Positions 8,512-16,145 of a stretch of 64,000 nt of DNA are shown here, piece by piece; the first letter of the stretch is position 1; each line of letters opens with the position of its first letter. Below the pieces are notes generated by a model. That model ran no database searches. It had not been told where the DNA came from and was given only the letters and a program-made list of their open reading frames with translations. The translations under genes and the position numbers were made by a program. The stretch spans positions 1,054,001-1,118,000 of the forward strand of contig CAVZCC010000001.1 of assembly GCA_963773765.1 (NCBI GenBank). Direction: 5' to 3'. Source of the stretch: CAVZCC01 sp963773765. GTDB taxonomy: Bacteria > Actinomycetota > Acidimicrobiia > Acidimicrobiales > Microtrichaceae.

Positions 8512-8540
8512 GCCGCTCCCGTCGGTCGTGGCAGCCCGAG
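8512..8540 (+). repeat. Left imperfect direct repeat flanking the AbiEi/DUF559 gene
   Basis: 29-base element beginning GCCGCTCC and ending GCAGCCCGAG. It matches the element at 9541-9569 at about 23 of 29 positions, in the same orientation; the two bracket the AbiEi/DUF559 gene. The middle of this copy has lost the hairpin seen in the other copies. Confidence 0.45.
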
Positions 8541-8609
8541 GTCGTCCGGGCATCGCCGCGGGGACCGATCCCCGCTGACGTCGACCGACCAGGACAACAC
8601 ACTGCACAT

Positions 8610-9538
8610 GTGACACCGGACCAGCGGATCGCCCGTCTCGCGGCGGACTCGTTCGGACTGATCCGACGACAGGACGCGGTCAGGCTGGGGCTGAGCCGCC
8701 ACCAGATCGGCCAGCGCATTCGGTCCGGGCGGTGGGAGGCCGTCCGGCCGGGGGTGTACCGGATGGCCGGCGTTCCGCCATCTCCCGAACAGGCGTTGGC
8801 GGCGGCGACCCTTGCGACCGGGGGTGTGGCGTCCCACCGCAGCGCCGCCTGGTTGCTGGAACTGGGGGACGTCCCGCACCTGCCCGAGGTCACTGCGGAC
8901 CGGTCGACCAGCCACGGACATGACGGACTCCGGCTGCACCGCACGACCGACCTGCTCCCGCGGGACACCACCTCGGCGCGGGGGATCCGATGCACCAATG
9001 CCACCCGCACCTGCATCGACCTGGGGCGCGACTGGACGCGGACGCCCTCGAGGCACTGGTCCACACGGCGATCAGGCTCCGGCTGACCCACCCGGATCAC
9101 CTGATCACCCGGTTCCTCCAGGTCGCCCGCAGGGGTCGGGTCGGCTGCGCGACCACCAGGCAGGTGCTGAAGCGCATCGACCCGACGCTCGAACCGGCCG
9201 AGAGCGACCTGGAGACGCTGTTGATCCAGGTCCTCCGGCGGTTCGGCGTACCGCTCCCGGTCCGGCAGTTCCCGGTCCTCGTCGACGGCAGGCAGTACCG
9301 GCTCGACTTCGCCTTCCCGGACCTCATGGTCGCGATCGAGAGCGATGGCTTCGCCGCCCATGGGGACCGCTCGTCGTTCGAGCAGGACCGGGCACGCCAG
9401 AACCGGCTGGTCCTGCAGGGATGGCGCATCCTTCGGTTCACCTGGCGACAGATCTGCGGGCGACCGGAGTGGGTGGCCGGGCAGGTCCGGGCCGCGATCG
9501 ATCGCCACGACGGTGCCGCGTTCCACCTCGGGCTGTGA
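8610..9538 (+). CDS. AbiEi-type N-terminal domain plus DUF559 endonuclease-like domain (frameshifted)
   Basis: About 309 aa after repairing one frameshift. Residues about 1-60 form a winged-helix resembling the N-terminal AbiEi antitoxin domain (LIRRQDAVRLGLSRHQIGQRI...GVYRMAG); the C-terminal 110 residues resemble DUF559/very-short-patch-repair-like nucleases of the PD-(D/E)XK type: ESDLETLLIQVLRRFG, YRLDFAFPDLMVAIESDG (Asp and Glu-x-Asp) and RQNRLVLQGWRILRFTW. Start is GTG 8610; the overlapping ATG at 8608 is followed at once by TGA. The frame breaks at the G-run 9023-9026: one extra G would join TCIDLG to ARLDADALEALV. Common as a solitary gene in actinobacteria; a toxin-antitoxin role is not established. 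Confidence 0.7.
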
Positions 9539-9540
9539 GC

Positions 9541-9569
9541 GCCGCTCCGAGCGGCCGCTGCAGCCCGAG
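9541..9569 (+). repeat. Right direct repeat with hairpin, flanking the AbiEi/DUF559 gene
   Basis: 29-base element starting two bases after the gene stop. Contains the hairpin CCGCT-CCG-AGCGG and ends GCAGCCCGAG. Related copies at 8512-8540 (about 23/29) and at 24734-24761 (about 24/28). Confidence 0.5.
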
Positions 9570-9589
9570 AACGGGAAGGGGACCGGCGG

Positions 9590-9668
9590 GGCGGGCGAGG
9601 TCGGCGGGAAGGCGGGGTGGGCGGCGGTGCGGGCGGCGGGGTGGGCGGCGGGGTGGGCGGCGGCGTGG
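9590..9668 (+). repeat. G-rich low-complexity tract (GGGTGGGCGGCG units)
   Basis: Non-coding gap holding repeated GGCGGGGTGGGCGG units with many runs of three or more G on the + strand. Such spacing could allow a G-quadruplex; this is composition-based inference. It lies just past the rdgB stop (9678), so it may act in rdgB transcript 3' ends. Confidence 0.45.
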
Positions 9669-9677
9669 GACCGCGAC

Positions 9678-10283
9678 TCAGCGCAGGCGCTCGACCAGGG
9701 AGCGGAGGGCGCGGCCCCGGTGGGAGATCCGGTGCTTCTCGTCGGGCCCCATCTGGGCGAAGGTCCGCCCGTCGCCCTCGTCCGGCACGAACACGGGGTC
9801 GTAGCCGAACCCGCCCACGCCGGACGGCGACGCGGCGATGGTCCCCTCCACCACACCGTCCGCCACCACCTCGGAGCCGTCCGGGCGCCGGAGCACGATC
9901 ACGCAGCGGAACCGGGCCCGACGGGCCTCGGGGTCGAGCGCTCCGGCCGCCTCCAACCCGGCCAGCACCCGGGCCACGTTGTCCTCGTCGGACGCGGCCT
10001 CGCCGGCGTAACGGGCTGACCGGACACCCGGCGCACCGTCCAGGGCGTCGACCTCCAGTCCGGAGTCGTCGGCCAGTGCGGCCAGGCCGGTCGCTGCCAC
10101 CAGTGCGACCGCCTTCAGCCGCGCGTTCCCCAGGAAGTCCGGCGCGTCCTCCACCACCTCTGCCACGTCCCCGGGCCGGGGGACGAGGTCCACGCCGAGG
10201 CCCGCCCCGTCCAGGATGTGGGCCAGCTCCGCCGCCTTCCTGGGATTGGCCGAGGCCAGGACGATGCGCTGCGGCACCGGCAT
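9678..10283 (-). CDS. rdgB: XTP/dITP diphosphatase (RdgB/HAM1 family)
   Basis: 201 aa. House-cleaning nucleotide pyrophosphatase that hydrolyses deaminated purine triphosphates (XTP, dITP). Family motifs: VLASANPRKAAEL at the N-terminus, LADDSGLEVDALDGAPGVRSARYAG (active-site Asp pair), GFGYDPVFVP and a C-terminal EKHRISHRGRAL. ATG start, two bases after the rph stop, so the two are coupled. rph-rdgB is a widespread actinobacterial pairing. Confidence 0.92.
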   Translation of the reverse strand: MPVPQRIVLASANPRKAAELAHILDGAGLGVDLVPRPGDVAEVVEDAPDFLGNARLKAVALVAATGLAALADDSGLEVDALDGAPGVRSARYAGEAASDEDNVARVLAGLEAAGALDPEARRARFRCVIVLRRPDGSEVVADGVVEGTIAASPSGVGGFGYDPVFVPDEGDGRTFAQMGPDEKHRISHRGRALRSLVERLR

Positions 10284-10285
10284 GC

Positions 10286-11023
10286 TCAGCGGCCGAACTG
10301 CCGACCGCCGGGCGGGACCTCCAGGTACTCCTTCTGGAGCTCGTGGATCCGGGCGATGCCCTGCTCTGCCAGCCCCAGCAGCGCGTCCAGCTCGCCCCGG
10401 CTGAACGGGGCTCCCTCCGCCGTGCCCTGCACCTCCACGAAGGCGCCCGAGCCGGTCATCACCACGTTCATGTCGGTCTCGGCCCGGGAGTCCTCCACAT
10501 AGGGCAGGTCCAGGCACGGCACGCCGTCCACGATCCCCACCGACACGGCTGCCAGCAGGTCCGTCAGGGGGTTGGCGGCCAGCAGCCGGGCCTGCACCAT
10601 GCGGGTCAGGCAGTCGTGCAGGGCGAGGTAGGCACCGCTGATGGCCGCGGTCCGGGTCCCGCCGTCGGCCTGGAGGACGTCGCAGTCGATGAGGATCTGG
10701 CGCTCCCCGAGTGCCTCCATGTCACACACCGAACGCAGGGCCCGGCCGATCAGGCGCTGGATCTCCTGGGTCCGGCCCTTGGGTCCCTTGGTCTCGCGTC
10801 GGATCCGCTCCGGCGACGACCCCGGCAGCATCGAGTACTCCGCGGTGACCCAGCCCTTGCCGCTCCCCCGCATCCAGCGGGGCACGTCCTCGTCCAGCAT
10901 GGCGGTGCACAGCACCCGGGTGTCCCCGAAGACCACCAGCACCGAGCCGGGGGCGAACGCGGTGTAGTCGCGTTCGAAGCCGTGGGGCCGGAGTTCGTCG
11001 GCGGCGCGTCCATCAGGTCTCAA
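10286..11023 (-). CDS. rph: Ribonuclease PH
   Basis: 245 aa. Phosphorolytic 3'-5' exoribonuclease that trims tRNA 3' ends. Motifs: MRPDGRAADELRP start, GSVLVVFGDTRVLCTAM, AEYSMLPGSSPER, RTQEIQRLIGRALR and DCDVLQADGGTRTAAISGA, plus the C-terminal VEVQGTAEGAPFSR. Start assigned to TTG 11023, which gives the canonical N-terminus and has GGGAG 7 bases ahead. Third gene of the murI-MBL-rph-rdgB operon. Confidence 0.93.
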   Translation of the reverse strand: MRPDGRAADELRPHGFERDYTAFAPGSVLVVFGDTRVLCTAMLDEDVPRWMRGSGKGWVTAEYSMLPGSSPERIRRETKGPKGRTQEIQRLIGRALRSVCDMEALGERQILIDCDVLQADGGTRTAAISGAYLALHDCLTRMVQARLLAANPLTDLLAAVSVGIVDGVPCLDLPYVEDSRAETDMNVVMTGSGAFVEVQGTAEGAPFSRGELDALLGLAEQGIARIHELQKEYLEVPPGGRQFGR

Positions 11024-11069
11024 GGGTGCTCCCGGGGTGGTTGGCGTTCTGGGGTCGGGCCGGTCCGAC

Positions 11070-11807
11070 TCACACGTCGTAGGTGTGGTGGACCGCGGCG
11101 GCCTCGACCGGTGCACCATACGCGTCGGAGGCCTCTGCCACCGCTTCGTCCGCCGAGCCCGTCGGCAACAGGTGGGTGACCAGCAGCCGCCCGGCACCCG
11201 ATGCCCGCGCCGTGTGTCCGGCCTGGGCCGCGGTCAGGTGCACCGGCTCCTCGACGCCCTCCCGTTCCAGGAACGTCGCCTCGCACAGGGCCAGGTCGAT
11301 GCCGGGCCCGAACTCCTCCAGGGACCAGTCGGGACCCGTGTCCGCGCTGTAGGCCAGGGTCCGGTCGCCGCTGGTCATGCGCAGGGCCAGGGTCTCCGGC
11401 GGGTGGTCCGTGCGGGAGCAGCGCAGGCCCACCGGGCCCAGGCGGAACGCCGAGCCGTCGGTGATCACGGAGGGCCGCAGGGTCGGCGCCATCCCCCGGT
11501 GCACCAGCGTCTCCAGCAGGCCCAGGGTCTCCCCCGTGCTGTGCAGCACCAGGCCGTCCTTCAGGTGGATGTAGCGGAGGGCGTTGACCAGCACGGGGAG
11601 CTCGAGCCAGTGGTCGGGATGCGAGTGGGTCACCACCACCGCGTCCAGGTCGGTGAGCTCGATGTGGCGCTGCAGGTTGGCCAGCGTCCCCGGCCCGGCA
11701 TCCACCAGGAGGTTGAAGCCGTCGTCGCGCACCAGGTAGCCGGAGCAGGCGTTCCCCGCCGCGGCGTACGTCCCCGAACAGCCCAGCACCGTGACGGTCA
11801 GGGCCAT
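11070..11807 (-). CDS. MBL-fold metallo-hydrolase (beta-lactamase superfamily)
   Basis: 245 aa. Metallo-beta-lactamase fold with the zinc motif THSHPDHWLE (HxHxDH, about residues 60-65), a further Asp in YSADTGPD and a terminal THLLPTG histidine. It resembles the ribonuclease Z-like/cAMP phosphodiesterase-like branch often found between murI and rph in actinobacteria; its substrate is unknown, RNA being one guess from context. ATG start overlaps the last ten bases of murI (11798-11807), so it is translationally coupled to murI. Confidence 0.82.
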   Translation of the reverse strand: MALTVTVLGCSGTYAAAGNACSGYLVRDDGFNLLVDAGPGTLANLQRHIELTDLDAVVVTHSHPDHWLELPVLVNALRYIHLKDGLVLHSTGETLGLLETLVHRGMAPTLRPSVITDGSAFRLGPVGLRCSRTDHPPETLALRMTSGDRTLAYSADTGPDWSLEEFGPGIDLALCEATFLEREGVEEPVHLTAAQAGHTARASGAGRLLVTHLLPTGSADEAVAEASDAYGAPVEAAAVHHTYDV

Positions 11808-12610
11808 GTGATCCGTTCGGCTCGCTCCAGCTCGGGGCCGAGCAGGCGGCGGCCCAGCTCCTCGAACCAGGCCACGTCCCCCGTCGTGATGAAGTGGGCC
11901 TCCCCCGCCGCGGCCCCGTCGCCGCGGGCCAGGTGGAGGTCGCCCAGGATGCGCCGGACCTCGAACGCGGTCTCGTCCGCGGAGGACACCAGGACCACGT
12001 CCCGGCCCATGACGTCGGACAGGGTCCGGGCCAGGTAGGGGTAGTGGGTGCAGCCGAGGAGCAGCGTGTCGACCTTGGCCTCCCGCGCCGGCGCCAGCAG
12101 TCGCTGGGCCAGGACGTGGACCTGCTCGGTGTCGAACTCGCCCCGCTCGACGAACTCGACGAACCCGGGGCAGGCCAGGGCCACCAGCTCCGCGTCGGAC
12201 TCGGCCTCGATGGCCCGCTGGTAGGCCCCCGAGTTGATGGTGCCGACCGTGCCGATCACACCCACCCGTCCGGTCACGGTGGCCTGCGCGACGGCCCGCA
12301 CGCCGGGATCGATCACACCCACCACCGGCACGTCGAACCGGTCCCGCAACGAGTCGAGCGCAGCCGCCGCCGCGGTGTTGCACGCCACGACCAGGAGCTT
12401 GACCCCCCGCCGGTCCACCAGCTCCTCCGCGATCTGGTGGGCGAACGACGCCACCTGGTCCAGCGGCTTGGAGCCGTACGGGTACCGCCCGGTGTCGCCG
12501 AGGTAGACGAGGTCCTCCCGCGGGAGGAGGTCGATGACGGCGCGCGCCACGGTCAGTCCGCCGAACCCGGAGTCGAACATGCCGATGGCGCCCTGTTGCA
12601 CGGGGTCCAC
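11798..12610 (-). CDS. murI: Glutamate racemase
   Basis: 270 aa. Cofactor-independent racemase supplying D-glutamate for peptidoglycan. Motifs: IGMFDSGFGGLTVARA (catalytic acid region), YLGDTGRYPYGSK, VACNTAAAAAL with the first catalytic Cys, and LLLGCTHYPYL with the second. Two GTG starts are possible, at 12610 and 12601; neither has a strong ribosome binding site. First gene of a four-gene minus-strand operon. Divergent from the lipoprotein at 12748. Confidence 0.92.
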   Translation of the reverse strand: MDPVQQGAIGMFDSGFGGLTVARAVIDLLPREDLVYLGDTGRYPYGSKPLDQVASFAHQIAEELVDRRGVKLLVVACNTAAAAALDSLRDRFDVPVVGVIDPGVRAVAQATVTGRVGVIGTVGTINSGAYQRAIEAESDAELVALACPGFVEFVERGEFDTEQVHVLAQRLLAPAREAKVDTLLLGCTHYPYLARTLSDVMGRDVVLVSSADETAFEVRRILGDLHLARGDGAAAGEAHFITTGDVAWFEELGRRLLGPELERAERITWP

Positions 12611-12747
12611 GCTAGCGACGACCCGGTCCGGGACCGGACCACGGACCGGGTCGTTCGGCCCGAAATCCTTCACCCCGCAGCGACCCCGGCCGATGCATCC
12701 GGGCAGGAGGCCGCCGTCGGGGCGGCAGGGACACGAAGGACGCACGC

Positions 12748-13392
12748 ATGGGACCAGCCCCCACGCGGACCCGGCACCCGCACCGCAACCGGACCGCCAG
12801 GACCGCAGGCCATACCCGACCGGCCCGACCGAACAGGGCCGCCCGACCGAGCAGGATCGCCCTGGCCGCCGGCCTCCTCGGCGCCACCCTGCTGCTCACG
12901 GGCTGTCTGGGGGACGGCATGTACGCCGTCGGCGGCGACGGCATCGACACCGGCGTGTACCAGTCGGTGGAGGCCCGTCCCGGGGAGATCTGCAGCTACG
13001 AGCGCCGGGCGTCCAACGGGGACGTGCTGGGCTCTGGCTTCTCCTCACGGGGACACGGCGTGCAGTACGTCGAGCTGATGTTCACCGACCGGGCGTTCAC
13101 CACCCGGGGCTGCGAGGTGTGGATCCCGGCCAGCACGCTGGGACCGTCGCTCGCCCCGGGCCAGGACATCCCCCAGGGGATGTTCCGGGTGGGGGTGGAC
13201 GTCCAGCCCGGCGTCTACTCCACCTCCGGCAACCCGATCTGCTCGTGGTCCCGCCTGCGCAACGCCCGCCACGAGCAGGGCTCCGCCATCGCGAGCGGCT
13301 CCGTCGACGGACTGGTGGGCTTCGTCACCATCCAGGCCGGCGATGCCTACTTCGAGACCCGCGGCTGCGAGCCCTGGGGCCGGGTCAACTGA
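12748..13392 (+). CDS. Secreted lipoprotein with internally duplicated domain
   Basis: 214 aa, family not recognised. A long Arg/Pro-rich N-terminus precedes a hydrophobic stretch and lipobox LLTGC (Cys about residue 53), so the true start may lie further in. The mature part holds two copies of one roughly 70-residue unit: each runs from GMY.VG.DG..TGVY / GMFRVGVDVQPGVY through an IC(S)-x-[YW] motif to a C-terminal FxTRGCExW. Each copy keeps two cysteines, suggesting one disulfide per repeat. ATG at 12748 with AAGGA upstream. Its 3' end overlaps the convergent gene by 8 bases. Confidence 0.65.
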   Translation: MGPAPTRTRHPHRNRTARTAGHTRPARPNRAARPSRIALAAGLLGATLLLTGCLGDGMYAVGGDGIDTGVYQSVEARPGEICSYERRASNGDVLGSGFSSRGHGVQYVELMFTDRAFTTRGCEVWIPASTLGPSLAPGQDIPQGMFRVGVDVQPGVYSTSGNPICSWSRLRNARHEQGSAIASGSVDGLVGFVTIQAGDAYFETRGCEPWGRVN

Positions 13393-13993
13393 CCGCGGCC
13401 CCGCCCGTCGGGCGCGACCTGCCCACCAGCTCGGCCAGGACCGCGTCCGGGGCCTCGCCGTGGTGCCGGGCGATGCCCGCCACGACCAGCCCCAGGTACT
13501 CCGGTCCGGGCACCGTCTCCGGCCGCAACCGGGTGGCGCAGGTGAGGGTGATCGCGGGGGTCCCGCCCACGGCCGGAAGTCCGAGGAAGGTGTCGTAGGA
13601 CCGCCGCGCCCCCGCGACGGCCTGGACCTCGCCCGCAGCAGGGAGGACCTCGGGCACGACGAGGTCCCCGGCCTCGCCCCCGTTCTCCTGGGCCGCCACG
13701 TCCACCAGCTGTTCCAGCGTGATCCGGTAGCCCACACAGCGGGTGCGCGCCGCCGGGGTCGGGCGTGGATCGAGGAAGGCGATGCCGCCGCCCCACACCG
13801 CGCTCTCCCCCGCGAAGTAGCGGCGGTGCCCGACGACCAGCGGGGTGGCCTGCATGGCCGCGCTGCGGTCCCGGCACCCGAGGTAGTGGCGGGCCGCCCC
13901 GCGAGGGCGGCCCCCGGCCAGGTAGGCCGCGAACCGGCCCGGGTCGGCGTTGGAGCCGTAGGCGACGTACCAGACCTGCCGCGGACCGGTCAC
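13385..13993 (-). CDS. Gamma-glutamylcyclotransferase-like protein
   Basis: 202 aa. The N-terminal QVWYVAYGSN is the GGCT-fold signature ([YF]xYGSN), followed by a C-terminal domain with no recognisable motif. GGCT-fold enzymes cyclise gamma-glutamyl groups, but many bacterial relatives with only this motif are uncharacterised; the catalytic Glu cannot be placed with certainty (EYLGLV and GESAVWGGG are candidates). GTG start at 13993. Follows cysM on the minus strand by 13 bases, so a sulfur or glutathione/mycothiol-related role would be a guess only. Confidence 0.6.
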   Translation of the reverse strand: MTGPRQVWYVAYGSNADPGRFAAYLAGGRPRGAARHYLGCRDRSAAMQATPLVVGHRRYFAGESAVWGGGIAFLDPRPTPAARTRCVGYRITLEQLVDVAAQENGGEAGDLVVPEVLPAAGEVQAVAGARRSYDTFLGLPAVGGTPAITLTCATRLRPETVPGPEYLGLVVAGIARHHGEAPDAVLAELVGRSRPTGGAAVS

Positions 13994-14006
13994 CGTTGCG
14001 GCGGAC

Positions 14007-14954
14007 CTAGAAATAGATGACCTTCTCCGCGTTGGCGGTGGCCTCGTCCAGGTCCAGCGTCCAGGCCCCGGTGGACAGGTACTTCCATCCGTAGTCGCAG
14101 ACGATGAACACGATCACGCCCGACTCGATCCGGGCCGCGACCTTGCAGGCCCCTGCCAGCGCGGCGCCGGCCGAGATGCCGGAGAAGATGCCCACGTCGG
14201 CCAGGCGGCGGGTGTGCTCGAGCGACTCCCGGGGCCGGACGATGGACTTCCCGTCCAGCAGCTCCATGCCACCCCACTTGTCGAACACGGGCGGGATGTA
14301 GCCGTCCTCCAGGGACCTGAGCCCCTCCACCTGTTCGCCCGAGGGCGGTTCCACGGCCATCACCTTGATGTCCGGGTTCTGCTCCTTCAGGAACGTCCCG
14401 ACGCCCAGGAGCGTGCCGGAGGTGCCCAGGCCGGCCACGAAGTGGGTGATGTCGGGCACGTCGGCCCAGATCTCCGGGCCGGTGGTGCGGTAGTGGGCCC
14501 GGGGGTTGGCCTCGTTGCCGTACTGGTAGAGGAACACCCAGTCGGGATGCTCCTCGGCCAGCGCCTGGGCACGGCGGACCGCGCCGTTGGAACCCTCGCC
14601 GCCCGGTGACGGGATGATCTCCGCCCCGAACACCTCGAGCAGTTGGCGTCGCTCGATCGAGACGTTGTCGGGCAGGACGATCTTCAGGTGGTAGCCGCGG
14701 ATGCGGCTGATCATGGCCAGGGCGATGCCGGTGTTGCCCGACGACGGCTCGATGATGATCCGCCCGGGGGTGAGCGTGCCGTCCGCCTCCGCCTCCTGCA
14801 CCATGGCGAGGGCGATGCGGTCCTTGACGGAGCCACCCGGGTTCTGGCCCTCCATCTTGGCCAGGAGCCGCACGTCCGGATTGGGGCTCAGGGAGCTGAC
14901 GTCGACGACGGGCGTGTTGCCGATCATGTCGAGCACCGAGGAGTAGACGGTCAT
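14007..14954 (-). CDS. cysM: Cysteine synthase CysM-type (PLP-dependent)
   Basis: 315 aa. Fold-type II PLP enzyme of the cysteine synthase family. PLP lysine is Lys44 in NPGGSVKDRIAL; EPSSGNTGIALA is the substrate/phosphate loop; GLGTSGTLLGVG binds the PLP phosphate. The sequence matches the mycobacterial CysM (O-phosphoserine sulfhydrylase) better than CysK by its ending (WTLDLDEA) and by its neighbour mec. In Mycobacterium tuberculosis CysM takes sulfur from thiocarboxylated CysO, and Mec releases cysteine. ATG 14954, 90 bases after the mec stop. Confidence 0.85.
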   Translation of the reverse strand: MTVYSSVLDMIGNTPVVDVSSLSPNPDVRLLAKMEGQNPGGSVKDRIALAMVQEAEADGTLTPGRIIIEPSSGNTGIALAMISRIRGYHLKIVLPDNVSIERRQLLEVFGAEIIPSPGGEGSNGAVRRAQALAEEHPDWVFLYQYGNEANPRAHYRTTGPEIWADVPDITHFVAGLGTSGTLLGVGTFLKEQNPDIKVMAVEPPSGEQVEGLRSLEDGYIPPVFDKWGGMELLDGKSIVRPRESLEHTRRLADVGIFSGISAGAALAGACKVAARIESGVIVFIVCDYGWKYLSTGAWTLDLDEATANAEKVIYF

Positions 14955-15027
14955 GGGTCGCTTTCGGGCGGTTCTGGCGGGGAGCACCCGGCCGAGCGGC
15001 CGGGAAGGGGCGTGAGGTGAATCCTGA

Positions 15028-15040
15028 CCTACATGGTAGG
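15028..15040. promoter_or_regulatory. Perfect palindrome between mec and cysM
   Basis: CCTAC-ATG-GTAGG, a perfect 13-base inverted repeat flanked by short AT-rich sequence (GGAATTCAG on one side, TGAATCCTGA on the other) in an otherwise GC-rich context, 74 bases upstream of the cysM ATG. Its size and position fit an operator for a dimeric repressor, for example of the Rrf2 type used for cysteine or Fe-S genes; the regulator is not in the window and this is inference. Confidence 0.4.
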
Positions 15041-15044
15041 GAAT

Positions 15045-15446
15045 TCAGTCCGTCACAACCACTCGCTCCTCGGTGATGTTCCCGTCCACGATCCGGTACG
15101 ACCGCAGCATGGGTGCCTCGTCCCGGAGCGACACGATCACGTAGTGCCAGTCCGGGTCCGGGGCCTGGGCCACGTCGGTGGGTGACGGATAGGCATCGGT
15201 GTGGGTGTGGGAGTGCATCACGCCGATGATGGCGAGCCCGGCGTCCTCGGCGTCCCGGTCGGCCCGCAGGTGGTCCCGGGGGGCGACGGTGTACACCGTG
15301 GAGCTCTCCGCCGCGTTGGCGCACGGGTAGAAGCGACCGACGGTGCCGTCCGGCGATCCTGCGAACAGGCCGCACGCCTCCAGGGGCAGGCCGTCCAGGG
15401 CGTGGGCCAGCATCTGCAGGTGGACCTGCCGGTCGAGGCGAAGCAC
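15045..15446 (-). CDS. mec: Mec-type JAMM/MPN+ metallopeptidase
   Basis: 133 aa. Zinc peptidase of the M67 family; Mec of M. tuberculosis cleaves cysteine off the C-terminus of the sulfur-carrier protein CysO. All JAMM residues are present: Glu23 (PLEACG), His78 and His80 (MHSHTHT), Ser88 and Asp91 (YPSPTD), i.e. HxH-x7-S-x2-D. GTG start at 15446. Immediately upstream of cysM on the same strand. The cysO gene that normally lies between mec and cysM is absent; only 90 bases separate them. Confidence 0.88.
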   Translation of the reverse strand: MLRLDRQVHLQMLAHALDGLPLEACGLFAGSPDGTVGRFYPCANAAESSTVYTVAPRDHLRADRDAEDAGLAIIGVMHSHTHTDAYPSPTDVAQAPDPDWHYVIVSLRDEAPMLRSYRIVDGNITEERVVVTD

Positions 15447-15560
15447 CGCTGCAGGGTAGCGAACCCCTGTCGCCGCGCCGGTCCACCGGCCGCTACCCTC
15501 GATCCCCGACCGAGTCAGCCGGGACGGACGCACCTGCGGCCGCCCCACGGAGGGAATCCC

Positions 15561-16034
15561 ATGAAGCCGAGCGGCGTGCAGGTCGTCGCCACCAACCGCC
15601 AGGCCCGGCGCAACTTCGAGCTCGGGGACACCTACGAGTGCGGCGTGGTGCTGTTGGGCAGCGAGGTGAAGTCCCTGCGGGAGTCCAAGGTGCAGCTCTC
15701 GGACGCCTGGGCCTCCATCGAGGGTCACGAGGTCTGGCTCAACGGGCTGCACATCGCCCCCTACTCCAGGGCCCAGGCCCACACCGGCCACGAGCCGTCC
15801 CGCCGCCGGAAGCTGCTCATGCACCGCAACGAGATCGAGCGGCTCCGCATGCGCCTGCAGACCGAACGCCTGTCGCTGGTGCCGCTCAAGCTCTACTTCA
15901 AGGACGGCAGGCTCAAGGTGGAGCTGGCCGTGGGCAAGGGCCGCAACACCGTGGACCGCCGCCAGGACATCGCCCGGCGCGACGCGGACCGGGAAGCGGC
16001 CCGGGAGATCTCCCGGTCCCGCCGCCGGGGCTGA
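15561..16034 (+). CDS. smpB: SsrA-binding protein
   Basis: 157 aa. Binds tmRNA and carries it to stalled ribosomes. Typical motifs: ATNRQARRNFELGDTYECG, VLLGSEVKSLRESKVQLSDAWASI, HIAPYS, RRKLLMHRNEI, and the basic C-terminal tail GRNTVDRRQDIARRDADRE. ATG with AGGGA ribosome binding site. The tmRNA gene (20299) lies 4.3 kb downstream on the same strand. In many actinobacteria smpB follows ftsX; here it is 17 kb away from ftsX. Confidence 0.95.
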   Translation: MKPSGVQVVATNRQARRNFELGDTYECGVVLLGSEVKSLRESKVQLSDAWASIEGHEVWLNGLHIAPYSRAQAHTGHEPSRRRKLLMHRNEIERLRMRLQTERLSLVPLKLYFKDGRLKVELAVGKGRNTVDRRQDIARRDADREAAREISRSRRRG

Positions 16035-16145
16035 ACCGGACTGGTTCCACCCAGTTCTCAGGTTCGGCCCGGTCTTGCCGATCGAGAACGAACATGGGAC
16101 AGCGCCCAACAACCGGACAGGCCTCGGAAGGACTGCTCGCGGCAG

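Noticed and set aside
14954..15044. A hidden cysO gene between cysM and mec
   Set aside because: Only 90 bases are available; a sulfur-carrier protein needs about 90 codons and no GG-ending frame is seen there on either strand.
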